In this document: one piece after another, positions 1-11,633 of the stretch
Layout of the letters: the number at the start of each line of letters is the position of its first letter
How positions within the stretch are numbered: the first letter of the stretch is position 1
Notes under the pieces: generated by a model
Told to the model about the DNA's origin: nothing
The model's input: only the letters and a program-made list of their open reading frames with translations
Databases searched by the model: none
Translations under genes and position numbers: made by a program
NCBI GenBank assembly: GCA_020205615.1
Contig: JAINUW010000730.1
Span: forward strand, 124,001 to 188,000
Origin: Panax quinquefolius
Taxonomy: Eukaryota; Streptophyta; Magnoliopsida; Apiales; Araliaceae
DNA: 64,000 bases
Direction of reading: 5' to 3'

Positions 1-839
1 TCAAAAGGAGTCCTCATTACAACTATTATCACACTATTTCACGTAATAGTGAGGACTACTAATGCTATCCTCTTCGGACCATTACTGCGTTCCCGACTCG
101 TCGTCCGCCTATGTTCTCATTTCAAGAGAAAAAGTGAAAGAAAGGGTGAGCTCAACTAGCCCAAGAAGAAATATTATGACTAAGATAATGCAGAATAAAT
201 TATCATTAGCCTTCAAAAATGTTAAACCGATAAAATACAATAGACAACCCGGTTTAAGCTGCAGCGGAATGAATAAGCAATCCATTAAAAGAGTCAAGTA
301 GAGAATAAAGTCTACTATCTTTTAGGTTTTAAAAGGTTTTCATCAATTTTATCACGAGACTCAAACTTAATAAATAAACCACCACATCTAATCATCCCCG
401 TACCACGGCCAAGGATTTTCATCAAATTATCAATGGTCATGACTATACCGAATCACCCCCTAGTCATAATCATACCAAAACTATCCATCAACGTGACACA
501 GCCACCGAGGACTTTTGTCACATCATTTATATCAAGTCATGATTATACCGAATGATCCTCGGTCATAATCATACTAAGTTCATCTATGCACGTAAGCCAA
601 AGATAACATAATAATATAACATGAGGATGATGACAATGACATAGTAATTCAATAAAACAAGTTCAAGAATTATTTAATCCATGAATTATTAACGCCCAAA
701 TTGTCAACATGATCTTTGTTTCCAGAGAGTAAAATTCAAGAATGATCGGAAGAATATTTCCATGAAAAGATTTGGATGAAACGCAAATATCAAGGATATT
801 CTACTAATTTCATGGAGTATAAGTCAAAGTTTTAACCAA

Positions 840-1350
840 TTGGGTATAATAAAGAATGGAATAACAAAAGAAATCACCATGCATGCGGTACTTCAGCATG
901 ATAAAAGTTATTCCAATGTAATAATAATAATAACGGAACGTGTCGGTGAAATTACACCTGCAAACGAGGATGTTCCAAATGTAATAATAAAGATGGAACC
1001 GGATCCGTGTAAAAACACATGATAGGATATTCTAATGTAATAATAAAGAGCGGAACCAGTGGGTGTAAAACACATGCATGGATGTTCCAGTAAGAATAAT
1101 AAAAGCGGAACCCAGTCGGTGTAAAACACATGCATGTGATGTTCCAATGTAATAATAGAAGAATGTCACCAAGTATAGGTAAATCACAGATACAAAGTTA
1201 TTCCAATGTAATAATAAGCAATGGAATAACATAAGGATTTCACCAAGTATAGGGTATCTGGCGTACACATGAGTTATGTATAGAGTATGCCACTTTTACA
1301 AAAGTTATTCCAATAGAATAATAATGAATGGAATAACAGAAGTTCTCTTC
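840..1350 (-). repeat. Degenerate ~80-bp minisatellite inside LTR G
   Basis: About six or seven degenerate units each carry, on the minus strand, TTCCATTCTTTATTATT followed by TGGAATAAC and a stretch with CATGCA. The same array occupies the same LTR position in elements A2 and A3. The AT-rich units create short spurious ORFs on both strands. Confidence 0.7.
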
Positions 1351-1514
1351 AAGAAGAAAGAATAACACCCCTTACCGTAAAAGAACTGAATATAGAAGTA
1401 GTGAAGTAGCAGAATACTCTTCTTCTTTCTATAATTTTTCTCTATAGCTTCTCTCTATAATTTCTCTCTCTAGAGTTTCAATGAATTTAAGAAAATAATG
1501 AAGGAATGAGCTTC

Positions 1515-1522
1515 TATTTATA
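1515..1522 (-). promoter_or_regulatory. LTR TATA box
   Basis: The minus strand reads TATAAATA in the context CCTATAAATAGAAG. It sits upstream of the donor-like GTAAGGGG at 1375, as in every A/B family LTR here. Confidence 0.6.
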
Positions 1523-2261
1523 GGAAAATGGAATGCATAGTAACTAATCCATGAACGGTCCAGATTGATTTACTTTAATCTGACGGTCCATATTTAAAGA
1601 AAAATCTTTTAAATAAAATATAATATATTCTATTTATATAAAACATTTTACTATGCAAACACTATGCAATACTATGCAAAAACACTATGCAAAATACTAT
1701 GTAACACTATGCATAATAAAATATAATATATTCTATTTATAGAATAACTTTAATAAAGTATTCTATTTTATATAAAAGATGTTTTACATTTTATTACGTT
1801 AATAATACGAATAAAACAAAAACGTCATTATCGCTATAATAATTCATATTATTAATCGATAATAATGGAATCAAACCTGAGTGACTTCTCACATAGGCAT
1901 CAATAATCAATACCGTGTGCTACTATGCAACCACACGTATTACTGTACTTTTACTACCGAGTAGTTCAACAGTATCAACGGTAAAACTTCCGCCGTTATT
2001 TTAATAAAATATTTTTGTCGTTTTCTCAATCCGACAATAATAATTTCGCTAGGGTCCACCAATGATTGAGTAGTTGCATTTAATATTCCCTGTTAAACCG
2101 AATATTCCCCGACCAATCGAATATAATATAACCACTTGCATACTTTGCAAAATTTATAAATACTACCCACAACTATAATATTATCTTAAATTCACACCAT
2201 AATATTAAAAAATTATTTCAACAAAATTTAAATCTTTATTGATAAAATCTGGGGTCTCACA

Positions 2262-3710
2262 CCGTCACTCCATTCCCCGACTAGACCCGGCTATGTTCTC
2301 ATTTCTGGAAGAGAATAATGAAAGAAAAATGTGAGCTCAACTAGCCCAATAAGAAATATTATGACTAGGATAATGCAAAATAAATTATCGTTAGCCTTCA
2401 ATAGTGTTCAACTGATAGAATACAATAAACAACAAGTTTAACTACAGCAGAACAAGCAATTCATTAAAAGAGTCAAGTAGAGCATGATATTTACTATCTT
2501 TTACGATTTAAAAGTTCATCATCAATATTTTATCGCTGTAACACAACTCAATAAATAATCCACATCACTGAATTATTCATGCACTACGGGCCAATGATAT
2601 TCATTAGTATCACATCCACGAATTATCCATGCACTACGGGCCAATGATATTCGTTAATATCCCCAATGGTCATGATCATGCCAACAACTGTCCATCCATG
2701 CACTTCAGGCCAATGAGGACTTTAACCATATCATTTGTAACATTACAGGTTATGATTATACCGATACATAGTCATAATCATACCAATCAATAGTCCATCT
2801 ATGGACTACGGGCTAAAGATAACTTTCATCACAATATAAGCATGATGATGATGACAATGATATAAAAATTCAATTAAATAAGAGAAAGGATTAAATTTAA
2901 AGATTTATAATTCAATTTATCTAGAATTCAATAATATCCAAATTGTCAACATGATACTGCTTTGTGTAGTAAAATTTAAGACTAATATTGTATCAAAAAT
3001 AATTTGGATAGAAAAGAAATCAATTTTTGTCATGAATAGTACCCTGGGTGAATAGTACCCCATGAATAGTACTTCACGAATAGTACTCCATAAATAATAC
3101 TCTGACATGAAAAGATTAAACTTTAACAAAAATGTTCAGAAAAATATCCTTGTAAAACGATACTAGATGAAGCTCAAATTTCAAGGATATTCTACTAATT
3201 TCAAGGAGTATAGAAGCAATACTTAAAAAAAATGAGTGTAGAATTCGAAATCTGAAATGAAATAATATTACTTACATACTACAGAGTATGGAAGAAAATA
3301 TTATTTCTTACGAATATTGAACAAAATAATATCCCTTACCATAAAAAGAGAGTACTTTTGACTGGTATAGCGGGGATATTCTTGAAGAAAACTTGCACTG
3401 TTTTCTACACTCAATGTTTTCTTAAACTCTAAAGAAATACACTCAATATTATAGAAGAAGAATTCTCTGATTCTGGTGTGATTTTCATTTCTAAACTAAG
3501 CATACTATTTATAGGAGAATGGAAGGATACTATTTGAATTTAGAAAATCACGGACGCACGGTAGGAAAAATTCACGGGCGTAATCTAAAGAAGTTTTTTT
3601 TGATTTTACTATGTAGCACTATGCAGTACTATGAAATAAAATAAATTATAATATATTCTATTTTTCATAAAAAAACAAAACTTAAATAATATATATATAC
3701 ATATACATAT
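2262..3710 (-). mobile_element. A1 3' LTR fragment (left, inverted)
   Basis: This is homologous to A1's right LTR (5145-5966 and 17508-19013). Shared landmarks include the GAGCTCA box near 2332-2339, GTAGTGCAT-type repeats around 2600-2800, a run of GTACTATTC-like repeats near 3040-3105, and the inverted TATA at about 3504-3514. It is truncated on the left by LTR G and on the right by a deletion ending in TA-rich DNA (3690-3710). Confidence 0.75.
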
Positions 3711-4015
3711 AATCAATTTTAGCATGATGAGTAGTTAAACAATCAATCCCTAAAATCACATCAAATGCAAGTATTTTTCAAAGAAATAAGATCGATAGGT
3801 AACGTGAGGGTGTCGATTTAAATCAAACAAGATTTATTAACAGTGGATGTAATGAAGGATTCTCCCAATGGAGTTTTAATAGATAAGTTAATAAAAGAAT
3901 TGGTAGAACCGATATCTAATAAGGTATAAACTTTTCAAGAGTTTATGATTAGCTTACCCGTGTTAACTTTATTTGGGTCCCTCACTTTTTGGGAGGTCAC
4001 GACAAACACTCTCCC
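3711..4015 (-). pseudogene. Protease relic of A1
   Basis: The minus strand encodes a decayed retropepsin-like segment. The active-site region reads LLDIGSTNSF, where DTG or DSG would be expected. It ends with the conserved gypsy stretch that elsewhere reads LDVILGID, followed by a segment matching the ACTCATCATG region of A2 and A3. Frame breaks prevent translation. It follows the gag relic and is cut on its 3' side (3711), where LTR sequence begins, so no other pol domain survives. Confidence 0.7.
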
Positions 4016-4957
4016 TTGAACTACCGACTTCGGCTTGTCTGGGACGGCATTTGGTGTCTCTATCCCAGCTGGACTTGACTTCACCACACAATAAAATCAG
4101 GCTAGGTGACTTTCTCTTCTGTAATTGTAACACGCTTTGGGTTACCGCGTGCAGTTTGGACTGATGTGTCCCTCCCCTTTGTATTTGTAGCATACGACCG
4201 GTGGTCGTTCTCCTTTCTTAACAACAGGTGCTGGTGCTGACGTCTTTCCATCATTATTGAACCTTCTCTTCTTGAAATTTCCATTTCTATTATCTTGGCC
4301 ATGATTACCACCGAAGTGGTTACCATTTCTGGCATGTTAATTTCCTTCACGTTTGTTGTCACCGCTTCGATGACTGCTACCACTGGTATTATCATTTTCC
4401 CGGCTGCTATCTTTTGGTTGGTTTGACTCATTATCGCGCTCCAATAATTGAGCCCTATTTACAATATCTAAATACAAGTAGAGTTTGTAAGAAATAAGGT
4501 ATTGATGTATCTTTAGTGCGACAGGCTGAGTACGTTTTACAGATTCCCACCAATAATCTGTCTCTCCTCGCAACATGAAGGTGGAAAAAAGAACATTTTG
4601 CTCCACGGAGCATCCCAAGACATCAAATATCTTGGTGACTTGCTTTATCCACGTCTCTGCTTTAAGTGGTTCTGGCTTTCCCAAAAATTCTGGTGGTCCC
4701 AGCTCCTTGAACTGCTTAGCAGTGACCATCCGTAAGTTGCCAGTGTTTCCACCTGCCTTTTGAACATGAGCCTCTCTCGCCTGATGTTGCATAAATTACA
4801 GAAAGCCTCTGAATATCCCATCATTCATCATTTGGTCGGTGCTATTGTTTACCTGAGGATTATTGCCTTCCTAATGCACATTATCCTGGTTATTGATCAT
4901 CAGTGACTCAACAGTCTCATGTGATCCATTGCTTATCTCAACATTTTTAGATGTCAT
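4016..4957 (-). pseudogene. gag: gag relic of A1 with in-frame deletion
   Basis: Gag is the structural protein that assembles the cytoplasmic particle and binds genomic RNA. The start at 4957 matches the ATG context of A2 and A3 (after TATTTGAAA). One open segment (4337-4792) carries the capsid stretch KIFDVLGCSVEQNVLF and FMLRGETDYWW, then jumps from VALK to IHQYLISYK. The jump removes about 72 codons present in A2 while keeping frame. Both zinc knuckles near 4100-4190 are broken: the CX2CX4HX4C pattern has Tyr in place of several Cys. The TAA stop used by A2 and A3 is CAA here. It is clearly a pseudogene. Confidence 0.85.
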
Positions 4958-5130
4958 TTTCAAATACTGCCACAAAATAAGGGTTAATTGACATGCCACA
5001 TATTATCCCTATATTCTGACCGACCAATTAAATAACAAATAAGCTTAGGTAGGTCATACTAGCAAAGGATTTACCCGTCTCTCCCCTACTAGTTCTAGCC
5101 TCAAATCTCAGCCAGGGATCATATCCCCAA

Positions 5131-5142
5131 GCTTTGATACCA
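5131..5142 (-). other. Primer-binding site of A1
   Basis: The minus strand reads TGGTATCAAAGC, one mismatch from the 12 nt complementary to the 3' end of plant initiator-Met tRNA. It lies 2 nt from the LTR edge at 5145. Confidence 0.85.
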
Positions 5143-5144
5143 AC

Positions 5145-5966
5145 TTTGACGCCCCCAAAATAGGTATACACAACCCATTCTGAGTCACAAAATACATGGT
5201 ATAAAATTCAAATACAAACTTCATTAATACAATACGACAAAAGGTAGTTGAGAGTTTTAACATGAATATTCTCTCGTAGATAATATCCAAACTCAAATAG
5301 AGTCCTCATTACAATTATTATCACACTATTTTATAAAATAGTGAGGACAACTATAGCCACCATCTCGGACCATCACTCCATTCCCCGACTTGTCCCGACT
5401 ATGTTCTTATTTCCTGAAGAGAATAATAAAAGCAAAGGGTGAGCTCAACTAGCCCAGTAAGAAATATTATGACTAAGATAATACATAATAAATTATCGTT
5501 AGCCTTCAACAATGTTAAACTGATAGAATACAATAAACAAAAAGTTTAACTGCAGCAGAAGAAGCAATCCATTAGAAGAGTCAAGTAGAGCATGATATCT
5601 ACTATCTTCTATGATTTAAAAGTTCATCATCAATATTTTATCGCTGTAACACAACTCAATAAATAATCCACATCACTGAATTATCCATGCACTACGGGCC
5701 AAGGATATTCATTAGTATCACATCCACAAATTATCCATGCACTACGGGCCAAAGATATTCATTAATATCACCAGTAGCCATGATCATGCCAACAACTATC
5801 CATCAATGCACTACGGGCCAATGAGGACTTTTACGACATCATTTATAACATTATAGGTCATGATTATACCGATACATAGTCATAAGCATACTAATCAACA
5901 GTCCATCTATGCACTACGGGTCAAAGATGACTTTCATTACAATATAAGCATGAGGATGATGACAAC
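5145..5966 (-). mobile_element. A1 5' LTR, first piece (element 3' end of LTR)
   Basis: The LTR edge reads TTTGACGCCCCC, a one-base change from the usual TGTGACGCCCCC. The piece contains the acceptor-like site (intron end at 5414, minus strand) and GTAGTGCAT repeats. It stops at GATGATGACAAC, where B LTR1 begins. The left A1 LTR continues with ACAATGATATAAA at this point, showing where the LTR was split. Confidence 0.85.
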
Positions 5967-6120
5967 TGTAAGACCCCGAATTTTATGAAATAAAAGTATT
6001 CAATTTTTCTTATAATTATTATTCAGTAAATGGTTAAATTGATAAAAGTTTAAAGTTAAGGGCAATATATGAAATTTTTCAAAATACGCAAGTGGTTATA
6101 AAATACTCATTTCTGTTGTG

Positions 6121-6166
6121 GAATATTCGTTTGGTCGTGGAATATTCTTATTGTCGGGGAATATTC
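6121..6166 (+). promoter_or_regulatory. Three GAATATTC repeats with 19-bp period (HSE-like)
   Basis: GAATATTC occurs at 6121, 6140 and 6159, exactly 19 bp apart, about 1.2 kb before the TATA box. Each copy fits the GAAnnTTC core of a plant heat-shock element. Binding is inferred, not shown. Confidence 0.5.
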
Positions 6167-6569
6167 GTACGACGGCGCAGCTATTTGTAGGCCCCATAAC
6201 AGAATAACTGTCGGATGAAGAAAAAAAGACAAGTTTGAGTTTTTATAAATAACAACGTAATTGTTACCGTTAACACTGTTGGATTACCTGGTGGTTAAAA
6301 TACAGAAATACGCGTGGTTGCATAGTAGCACACGGTATTGCACAATCTTTTTGGAATTATTGATTCTTACATAAGAAGGCACTACTCAATAATTTTTACA
6401 GTAATTACTGTTTAATATTTTATTTTATTGATTCAATAATTGTTGCGTTGATATTTTATATTATTGTTGTTTCAATAATTGTCACTCTACACTATTTCCC
6501 ATTATCAAATCAATAATTCATATTATTATTAGATAGCATTATTGGCAATGTCTAAAAAATTCTATTAAA

Positions 6570-6640
6570 GAGAGGTTTGGTCACCTAATTGCGCGCCAGT
6601 AAGGAGAAATCCTTATCGGAAAGCCCCCTCTTTCCTGGGA
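6570..6640 (+). other. Highly conserved LTR block GGTCACCTAATTGCGCGCC
   Basis: A block of about 70 bp including GTCACCTAATTGCGCGCC, GGAGAAATCCTTAT and AAGCCCCCTCTTTC. It recurs in B2 (near 10820), B3 (near 15095), A2's 3' LTR (near 32320) and inverted in A1 (near 18385-18460). It stays readable while flanking LTR sequence differs between families A and B. Function unknown. Confidence 0.6.
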
Positions 6641-7393
6641 ACTGCCTGGTTGTCATTGTTGCGATTCTGTAATATTATTTGTGAATAATTATTTATTGAT
6701 TTATATGATATGTAAATATTTATTTTATATGGATATAAATGATGTATATATTTATGTGGATATAAATGAAGGAATTAATGTTGAGGTGTTTTATTAGTAT
6801 TTTGTCGAAATGAAGAACGAAATTTGGAAATTTTCAGAAAATTAGTTTATTACTTGATTTTGTAAAATCTATAACTCTTTGTGTATAATGTGTTAGGAGA
6901 TGAGCCATATATCAAAAGAAAGCCCTGGAAGTAAGATAAACGTAGAAATTTGACTAACCCAAAAATCCTTTGTAGATTTATCGTGGTGAATTTTTGAATG
7001 AAACTGGTACGAAGGACTCATAATCCGAAAAATCAGTGTTCTTGAGATATATTGCGTGAGTTATAAATTTTGATCCGACCGTTGGATCGTTGTGATTTTT
7101 GGATATGTTATACATATATAAGTTGAGTATATGTCCACAAATTTTGAACCGTTAAAAATTAACGTATTATTTGTTATGAATTTTAAGAGGTGACTGATTC
7201 AGAAATTGTTTTTATAAATGATTTTGGTGGAGATTTCTAGAAGGCGGGCCCCACTTTTTGGTTAGTGTAGAGAACATGTGCGGAATTATTCTTTCAATTG
7301 TGATGGGCTGAATTCAAAGGTGGCATAGAAGGAAGATTAATAAAAATATATTATTTTATTAATTTAGTCTCCTTTGGCGTTCTAGCATTTTCT

Positions 7394-7401
7394 TATAAAT
7401 A
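7394..7401 (+). promoter_or_regulatory. LTR TATA box (B1)
   Basis: TATAAATA in the context TTCTTATAAATAGGTGC, about 170 bp upstream of the donor-like motif. It is the likely U3/R promoter. Confidence 0.65.
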
Positions 7402-7567
7402 GGTGCTTATGTTAGTATTGAAAATCACACCAGAAACAAGTTTTCTTTCTCTCTATATTGTCGAGCATATTTTTTTGGGTATTTAGATACTTGAAGAGTT
7501 GTTATTCAATGCAAGTTTTTTTCGGCTTTTCATCCGATATTACAGTCAGAAATACGGTTCTTTTGAG

Positions 7568-9373
7568 GTAAGGGATTGTAAGGGATTTTTAAGAGTTATT
7601 ATGTTTTTCAATTTCATACTTTTTTAGAACCATCAAAAATTCTGGAAAAATTTGAAATGATAATTTGATGAGTTTTCTAGATTGTGTCCAAAAATGGCGA
7701 TTTTTAGATGTATAGATTGAGAGTTATGAATTTTATGAGAAAAGACTATTTTAAAAGTAAACCCTTATAACTCCTTATGGTTAACTCCAAAATTGGTGAA
7801 ATTTTTATTGGGAGTACATGTATATAACAGAAGTATACTCAATAAATTTCGGAATTTTTGGACAAAAGTACAATTTATGATAAATGTCTAAATATTCGGC
7901 AGTTTTGGCTATATGAAAAATAGTAAATGAATTTTAAAACTTCAGAGAAAAATATATGTTCAATATGGGACTATATTCTCGCTAAATCTTAAAAAGAAAT
8001 ATTTTGGAACCGATTTGGTATTTTTCATGAAAATGGACTAGTTATGAGTAAATGAATTAAATATGTTATGTGAAGTAAGAAAATTGAAAAATAAGATTTT
8101 ATGGCTTGAGAATCCTATATAAAGTATATGCAGATTTTTGATGAGAGTTTTGGTTATTGGTGATGAAATCTTATGAGTTTGGCATTTTAGGATGATTAAA
8201 TGCATTAATTAATAAAGTGTAAACAATTAAAATAAATTGTTTATAAGTTTAAGAAATGATTAAAATATTGTTGTAATATTAATAATATTAGATTATGAGA
8301 CTATTAAGTAATTTATAACATTTGGATTAAGGTTTTGTAAATATTGATATAGATATTATTGTGAAACTTTATCTTTTTGTGTCGGGGTTACAATTTATGA
8401 GTTACTATTCACGACAAAATTGGTTTCTTTTTCTGACCAAATTATCGTTGATTTATGAATCTTACTCTTGAGACTAAATCTATATGTTGATTATATGGTT
8501 TTTATTATCATATATAACATTTTTATAATCTTGGTGAAGAAATTTTCATTTGACTTGAGTATAAAGATGGGTAGATTATTGGTATGATCGTGACTATGGG
8601 TTCTCTTTGGTCAGTAGTGCAAAGTTGAATCGTTGACTGGTATGATCATGACCATTGAATTTATAATTGAATATTTTTAGCTTAAGTGCAAAGGTGAATT
8701 GATCAACATGGTTATAATTATGGTTTATATAAATTCTGAAATGATGATGTATTTTTTTGAGATATTAACATCTTGGGCCTATAGTGCAAAGATGAATTAT
8801 TGATGAATATCTTTGGCCTGTAGTGCAAAGATGAATTATTGTTGAATATCTTTGGCTCGTAGTGCAAAAATGACCAGTTGTTGAATATCTTTGGCCTGTA
8901 GTGCAAAGATGAACTGTTGATGAATATCTTTGGCCCGTAGTGCAAAGATGAATTTATTAGTATGATTATGAATGAGGCGTGATTTGGTATAACCATGATC
9001 TTTGATGCTTCAGGTAAAGACAAGTGATGAAAATTATCTTTGTCCTGGATGAGAAAAGGAATTTGGAACCACAAATATGATTATGAGTTATTCATATGAT
9101 TGTGGACATGAACTGTTGATTGATGTTACAGGGATAAAATATTATTGGTGGACTTTTAATGTGGAGAAGATAATAGACTTTATGGTCTATTTGACTCTTC
9201 TAATGGATTGCTCGTTCCGCTGCAACTATGGTTGAAAAGTTTTATCATCTACCATATGTTCTAAATCTCTGATTTATTACTGATGAAGGCTATTGATAAT
9301 TTAATTATCTTTAGTCATGATATTCTTTACTGGGCTAGTTGTGCTCACCCTTTTGCTTACAAATTCCTTTCAG
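7568..9373 (+). other. Candidate LTR intron (B1)
   Basis: The donor reads GAG|GTAAGGG at 7568. The acceptor ends CCTTTCAG at 9373, with a CTCAC branch-point-like motif whose A is 26 nt before the end. Equivalent pairs are present in B2 (11810-13637), A, C, D and H LTRs. Splicing is inferred from motif conservation only. Confidence 0.5.
8781..8975 (+). repeat. 39-bp tandem repeat, about five units (B1)
   Basis: The motif (G/A)TAGTGCAAA recurs at 8781, 8820, 8859, 8898 and 8937, exactly 39 bp apart, with TGAATATCTTTGGCC in each unit. Because 39 is a multiple of three, the minus strand shows a periodic ORF (13-residue repeat HYRPKIFINNSSL). That ORF is a by-product of the repeat, not a gene. 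Confidence 0.9.
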
Positions 9374-9867
9374 GTAATAAGAGTGTAGCTGGGTCGAGCG
9401 GGGATAACAAGGAAATAGTGTGATGCTCCGAGATTGTCGAAGTTTCTCAATACATTATAAAACGGCATGACATGTAATATATAATTGTATTGAAGACCTA
9501 AGATGTGTGTGTCGTATTTTATACGTCACTTAATAATTGATTTTGATGAACAACAATAGGGTGATGAGAACCCGAACTTGAAAGTGTCAAAAGTGCACCG
9601 CGTTATAATGAAGAGAACAAAAATCATCTCGTGTCCCTTTGGAGACTTGAAATATTTGCTGATTTACTTTATATGGCATGTAATAATTTGAGTATGAATA
9701 TTGTCGTATTATATATGTTACAATATTTGTATTAAAACTCACAGTATATATGTTGTTGTATTTTGCACTATAATTGTAGTAATAAAGTTATAGTTTTTTT
9801 CTGTACCACGTATTTGGCGACTCAGAATGGGTTGGATGGATTGGACCTATTTTGGGGGCGTTACATT

Positions 9868-9879
9868 TGGTATCAGAAC
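9868..9879 (+). other. Primer-binding site (B internal 1)
   Basis: TGGTATCAGAAC differs by one base from TGGTATCAGAGC, the initiator-Met tRNA complement. It lies 2 nt after the LTR. Confidence 0.85.
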
Positions 9880-10185
9880 TTAGGGATATGGTCTCTGGCG
9901 GAGATCAGGGAATTGAACTAGGAGGGGAGAGATGAGTAAATCCTTCGCTAGTGGGTCCTACCTAAGCTTATTTGTTGGTCAGTCATAATATTGGGATATT
10001 ATGTGATATGTTAATTTGTTCAATTAACCCTTGTTTTGAAGCTGTATTCTAGAATTATATCTGAAATACATGAGATGAGCAATGGAGAAATCATGATGAT
10101 AGGGAAGATGGAATTTGAAATGAAAGCAAGGTATTCTCAACTCTTTGAAATACCTGGTACGTAAATTTCGGGGACGAAATTTCAT

Positions 10186-10198
10186 AAGGAGGGGAGAT
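10186..10198 (+). other. Polypurine tract (B internal 1)
   Basis: AAGGAGGGGAGAT sits directly before the TGTAAG start of the next LTR. An 8-bp inverted repeat AAATTTCG/CGAAATTT with loop GGGA lies just upstream. Confidence 0.85.
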
Positions 10199-11625
10199 TG
10201 TAAGACCCTAAATTTTATGAAATAAAAGTATTCAATTTTTCTTATAATTATTATTCAGTAAATGGATAAATTGATAAAAGTTTAAAGTTAAGGGTAATAT
10301 ATGAAAATTTTCAAAATACGTAAGTGGTTATAAAATACTCATTTCTGTTGGGGAATATTCGTTTGGTCGTGGAATATTCTTGTTGTCGGGGAATATTTGT
10401 ACGACGGCGCAACCATTTGTGGGCCCCATAACAGAATAATTGTCGGATGAAGAAAATAACAAGTTTGAGTTTTTATAAACAACAGCGTAATTGTTACCGT
10501 TAACACTGTTGGATTACCTGGTGGTTAAAATACTGATGTCTGGCGTGGTTGCAAAAAGATAGCTTTACCAGTATTGCGCAAGATTTTTAGAATTATTGAT
10601 TCTTACGTAAGAAGGCACTACTCAATAAATGTTACAGTAATTACTATTCAATATTTTATTTTATTGATTCAATAATTAGTACGTTGATATTTTATATTAT
10701 TGTTGTTTCAATAATTGTCATTGTACAGTATTTCCCATTATCAGATTAATAATTCATATTATTATTAGATAGAATTATTGGCAATGTCTAGAATGTTCTG
10801 TCAATGAGAGGTTTGGTCACCTAATTGCGCGCCAGTAAGGAGAAATCCTTATCTGAAGCCCCTCTTTCTGAAACCGCCTGGTTGTCATTGTTGCGATTCT
10901 GTAATATTATTTGTGAATAATTATTTATTAATTTATATGATAAGTAAATATTTATTTTATATGGATTTAAATGATGGATATATTTATGTGGATATAAACG
11001 ATGGAATTAATGTTGAGGTGTTTTATTAGTATTTTGTCGAAATGAAGAACGAAATTTGGAAATTTTCAGAAAATTAGTTTATTACTTGATTTTGCAAAAT
11101 CTATAACTCTTTGTGAATAATGAGTTAGCAGATGGGCCATATATCAAAAGAAAGCCCTAGAAGTAAGTTAAACGTAGAAATTTGAATAACCCAAAAATCC
11201 TTTGTAGATTTATCCTGGTGAATTTTTGAATGAAACTGGTCCGAAGGACTCATAATCCGAAAAATCAGTGTTCTTGAGATATATTACGTGAGTTATAAAT
11301 TTTGATCCGATTAGTTGGATCGTTGTGATTTTGGATATGTTATACATATATAAGTTGAGTATATGTCCACAAATTTTGAACCGTTAAAAATTAACGTATG
11401 ATTTGTTATGAATTTTAAGAGGTGACTGATTAAGAAATTATTTTTATAAATGATTTTGGTGGAGATTTCTAGAAGGCAGGCCCCACTTTTTGGTTGGTGT
11501 AGAGAACATGTGCTGAATTATTCTTTCAATTGTGGTGGGCTGAATTCCAAGGTGGCATAGAAGGAAGATTAATAAAAATATATTATTTTATTAATTTAGT
11601 CTCCTTTGGCGTTCTAGCATTTTCC

Positions 11626-11633
11626 TATAAATA
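11626..11633 (+). promoter_or_regulatory. LTR TATA box (B2)
   Basis: TATAAATA in TTCCTATAAATAGGTGC, with the donor-like GAG|GTAAGGG at 11810 downstream. Confidence 0.65.

Larger units (their letters stand above)
1..2261 (-). mobile_element. Inverted long LTR (family G, A-related), cut by window start
   Basis: Read on the minus strand this stretch starts TGTGAGACCCCAG (right end, 2261) and proceeds through the same modules as the family-A LTRs further right: GAATATTC repeats near 2085-2125, a TATAAATA box, a GTAAGGGG donor-like motif at 1375, an array of about 80-bp repeats, and the terminal block around 1-140. The family's LTR 3' terminus lies outside the window, so neither length nor TSD can be checked. 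The sequence directly to its right (2262 on) is the interior of another inverted LTR. That looks like an insertion into A1's left LTR, in the same orientation as A1. Its acceptor-like site near 128 has lost the AG. No coding sequence is present; short ORFs here are chance. Confidence 0.8.
5967..9865 (+). mobile_element. Family-B LTR 1 (3,899 bp)
   Basis: It runs from TGTAAGACCCCG to GGGGGCGTTACA. Order of modules: three GAATATTC repeats (6121-6166), the GGTCACCTAATTGCGCGCC block (6576-6594), TATA box (7394), donor-like GAG|GTAAGGG (7568), 39-bp tandem repeats (8781 on), acceptor-like TTTCAG (9373), an AATAAA near 9780 and the terminal inverted dinucleotides. Its first and last bases resemble family A LTRs, so B and A are relatives. 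No protein is encoded. Confidence 0.92.
9866..10198 (+). mobile_element. Family-B internal domain 1 (333 bp, non-coding)
   Basis: It begins TTTGGTATCAGAAC (PBS TGGTATCAGAAC at 9868) and follows the family-A leader closely, including GAACTAGGAGGGGAGAGA and AACCCTTGTTTT. It then skips gag and pol: about 110 bp of unrelated or highly decayed sequence precede a segment equal to the extreme 3' end of family A (GTAAATTTCG, GACGAAATTTCATAAGG). It retains the cis signals for priming both DNA strands, so it could only move with proteins made elsewhere. Confidence 0.88.

Noticed and set aside
5962..5966. ACAAC before B LTR1 as half of a TSD, same as A3's TSD
   Set aside because: The right end of the B array is deleted, so no partner can be checked; the match to A3 is probably chance or target preference.
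8781..8975. CRISPR-like array (regular 39-bp spacing)
   Set aside because: Whole units are repeated with no unique spacers, in a plant LTR; it is a minisatellite.
8718..9074. ORFs with a repeated HYRPKIF-type peptide (also 12986-13207, 17073-17303, 43406-43645)
   Set aside because: They are read across the 39-bp LTR tandem repeat; periodicity comes from unit length divisible by three, on the antisense strand, with no independent coding signal.
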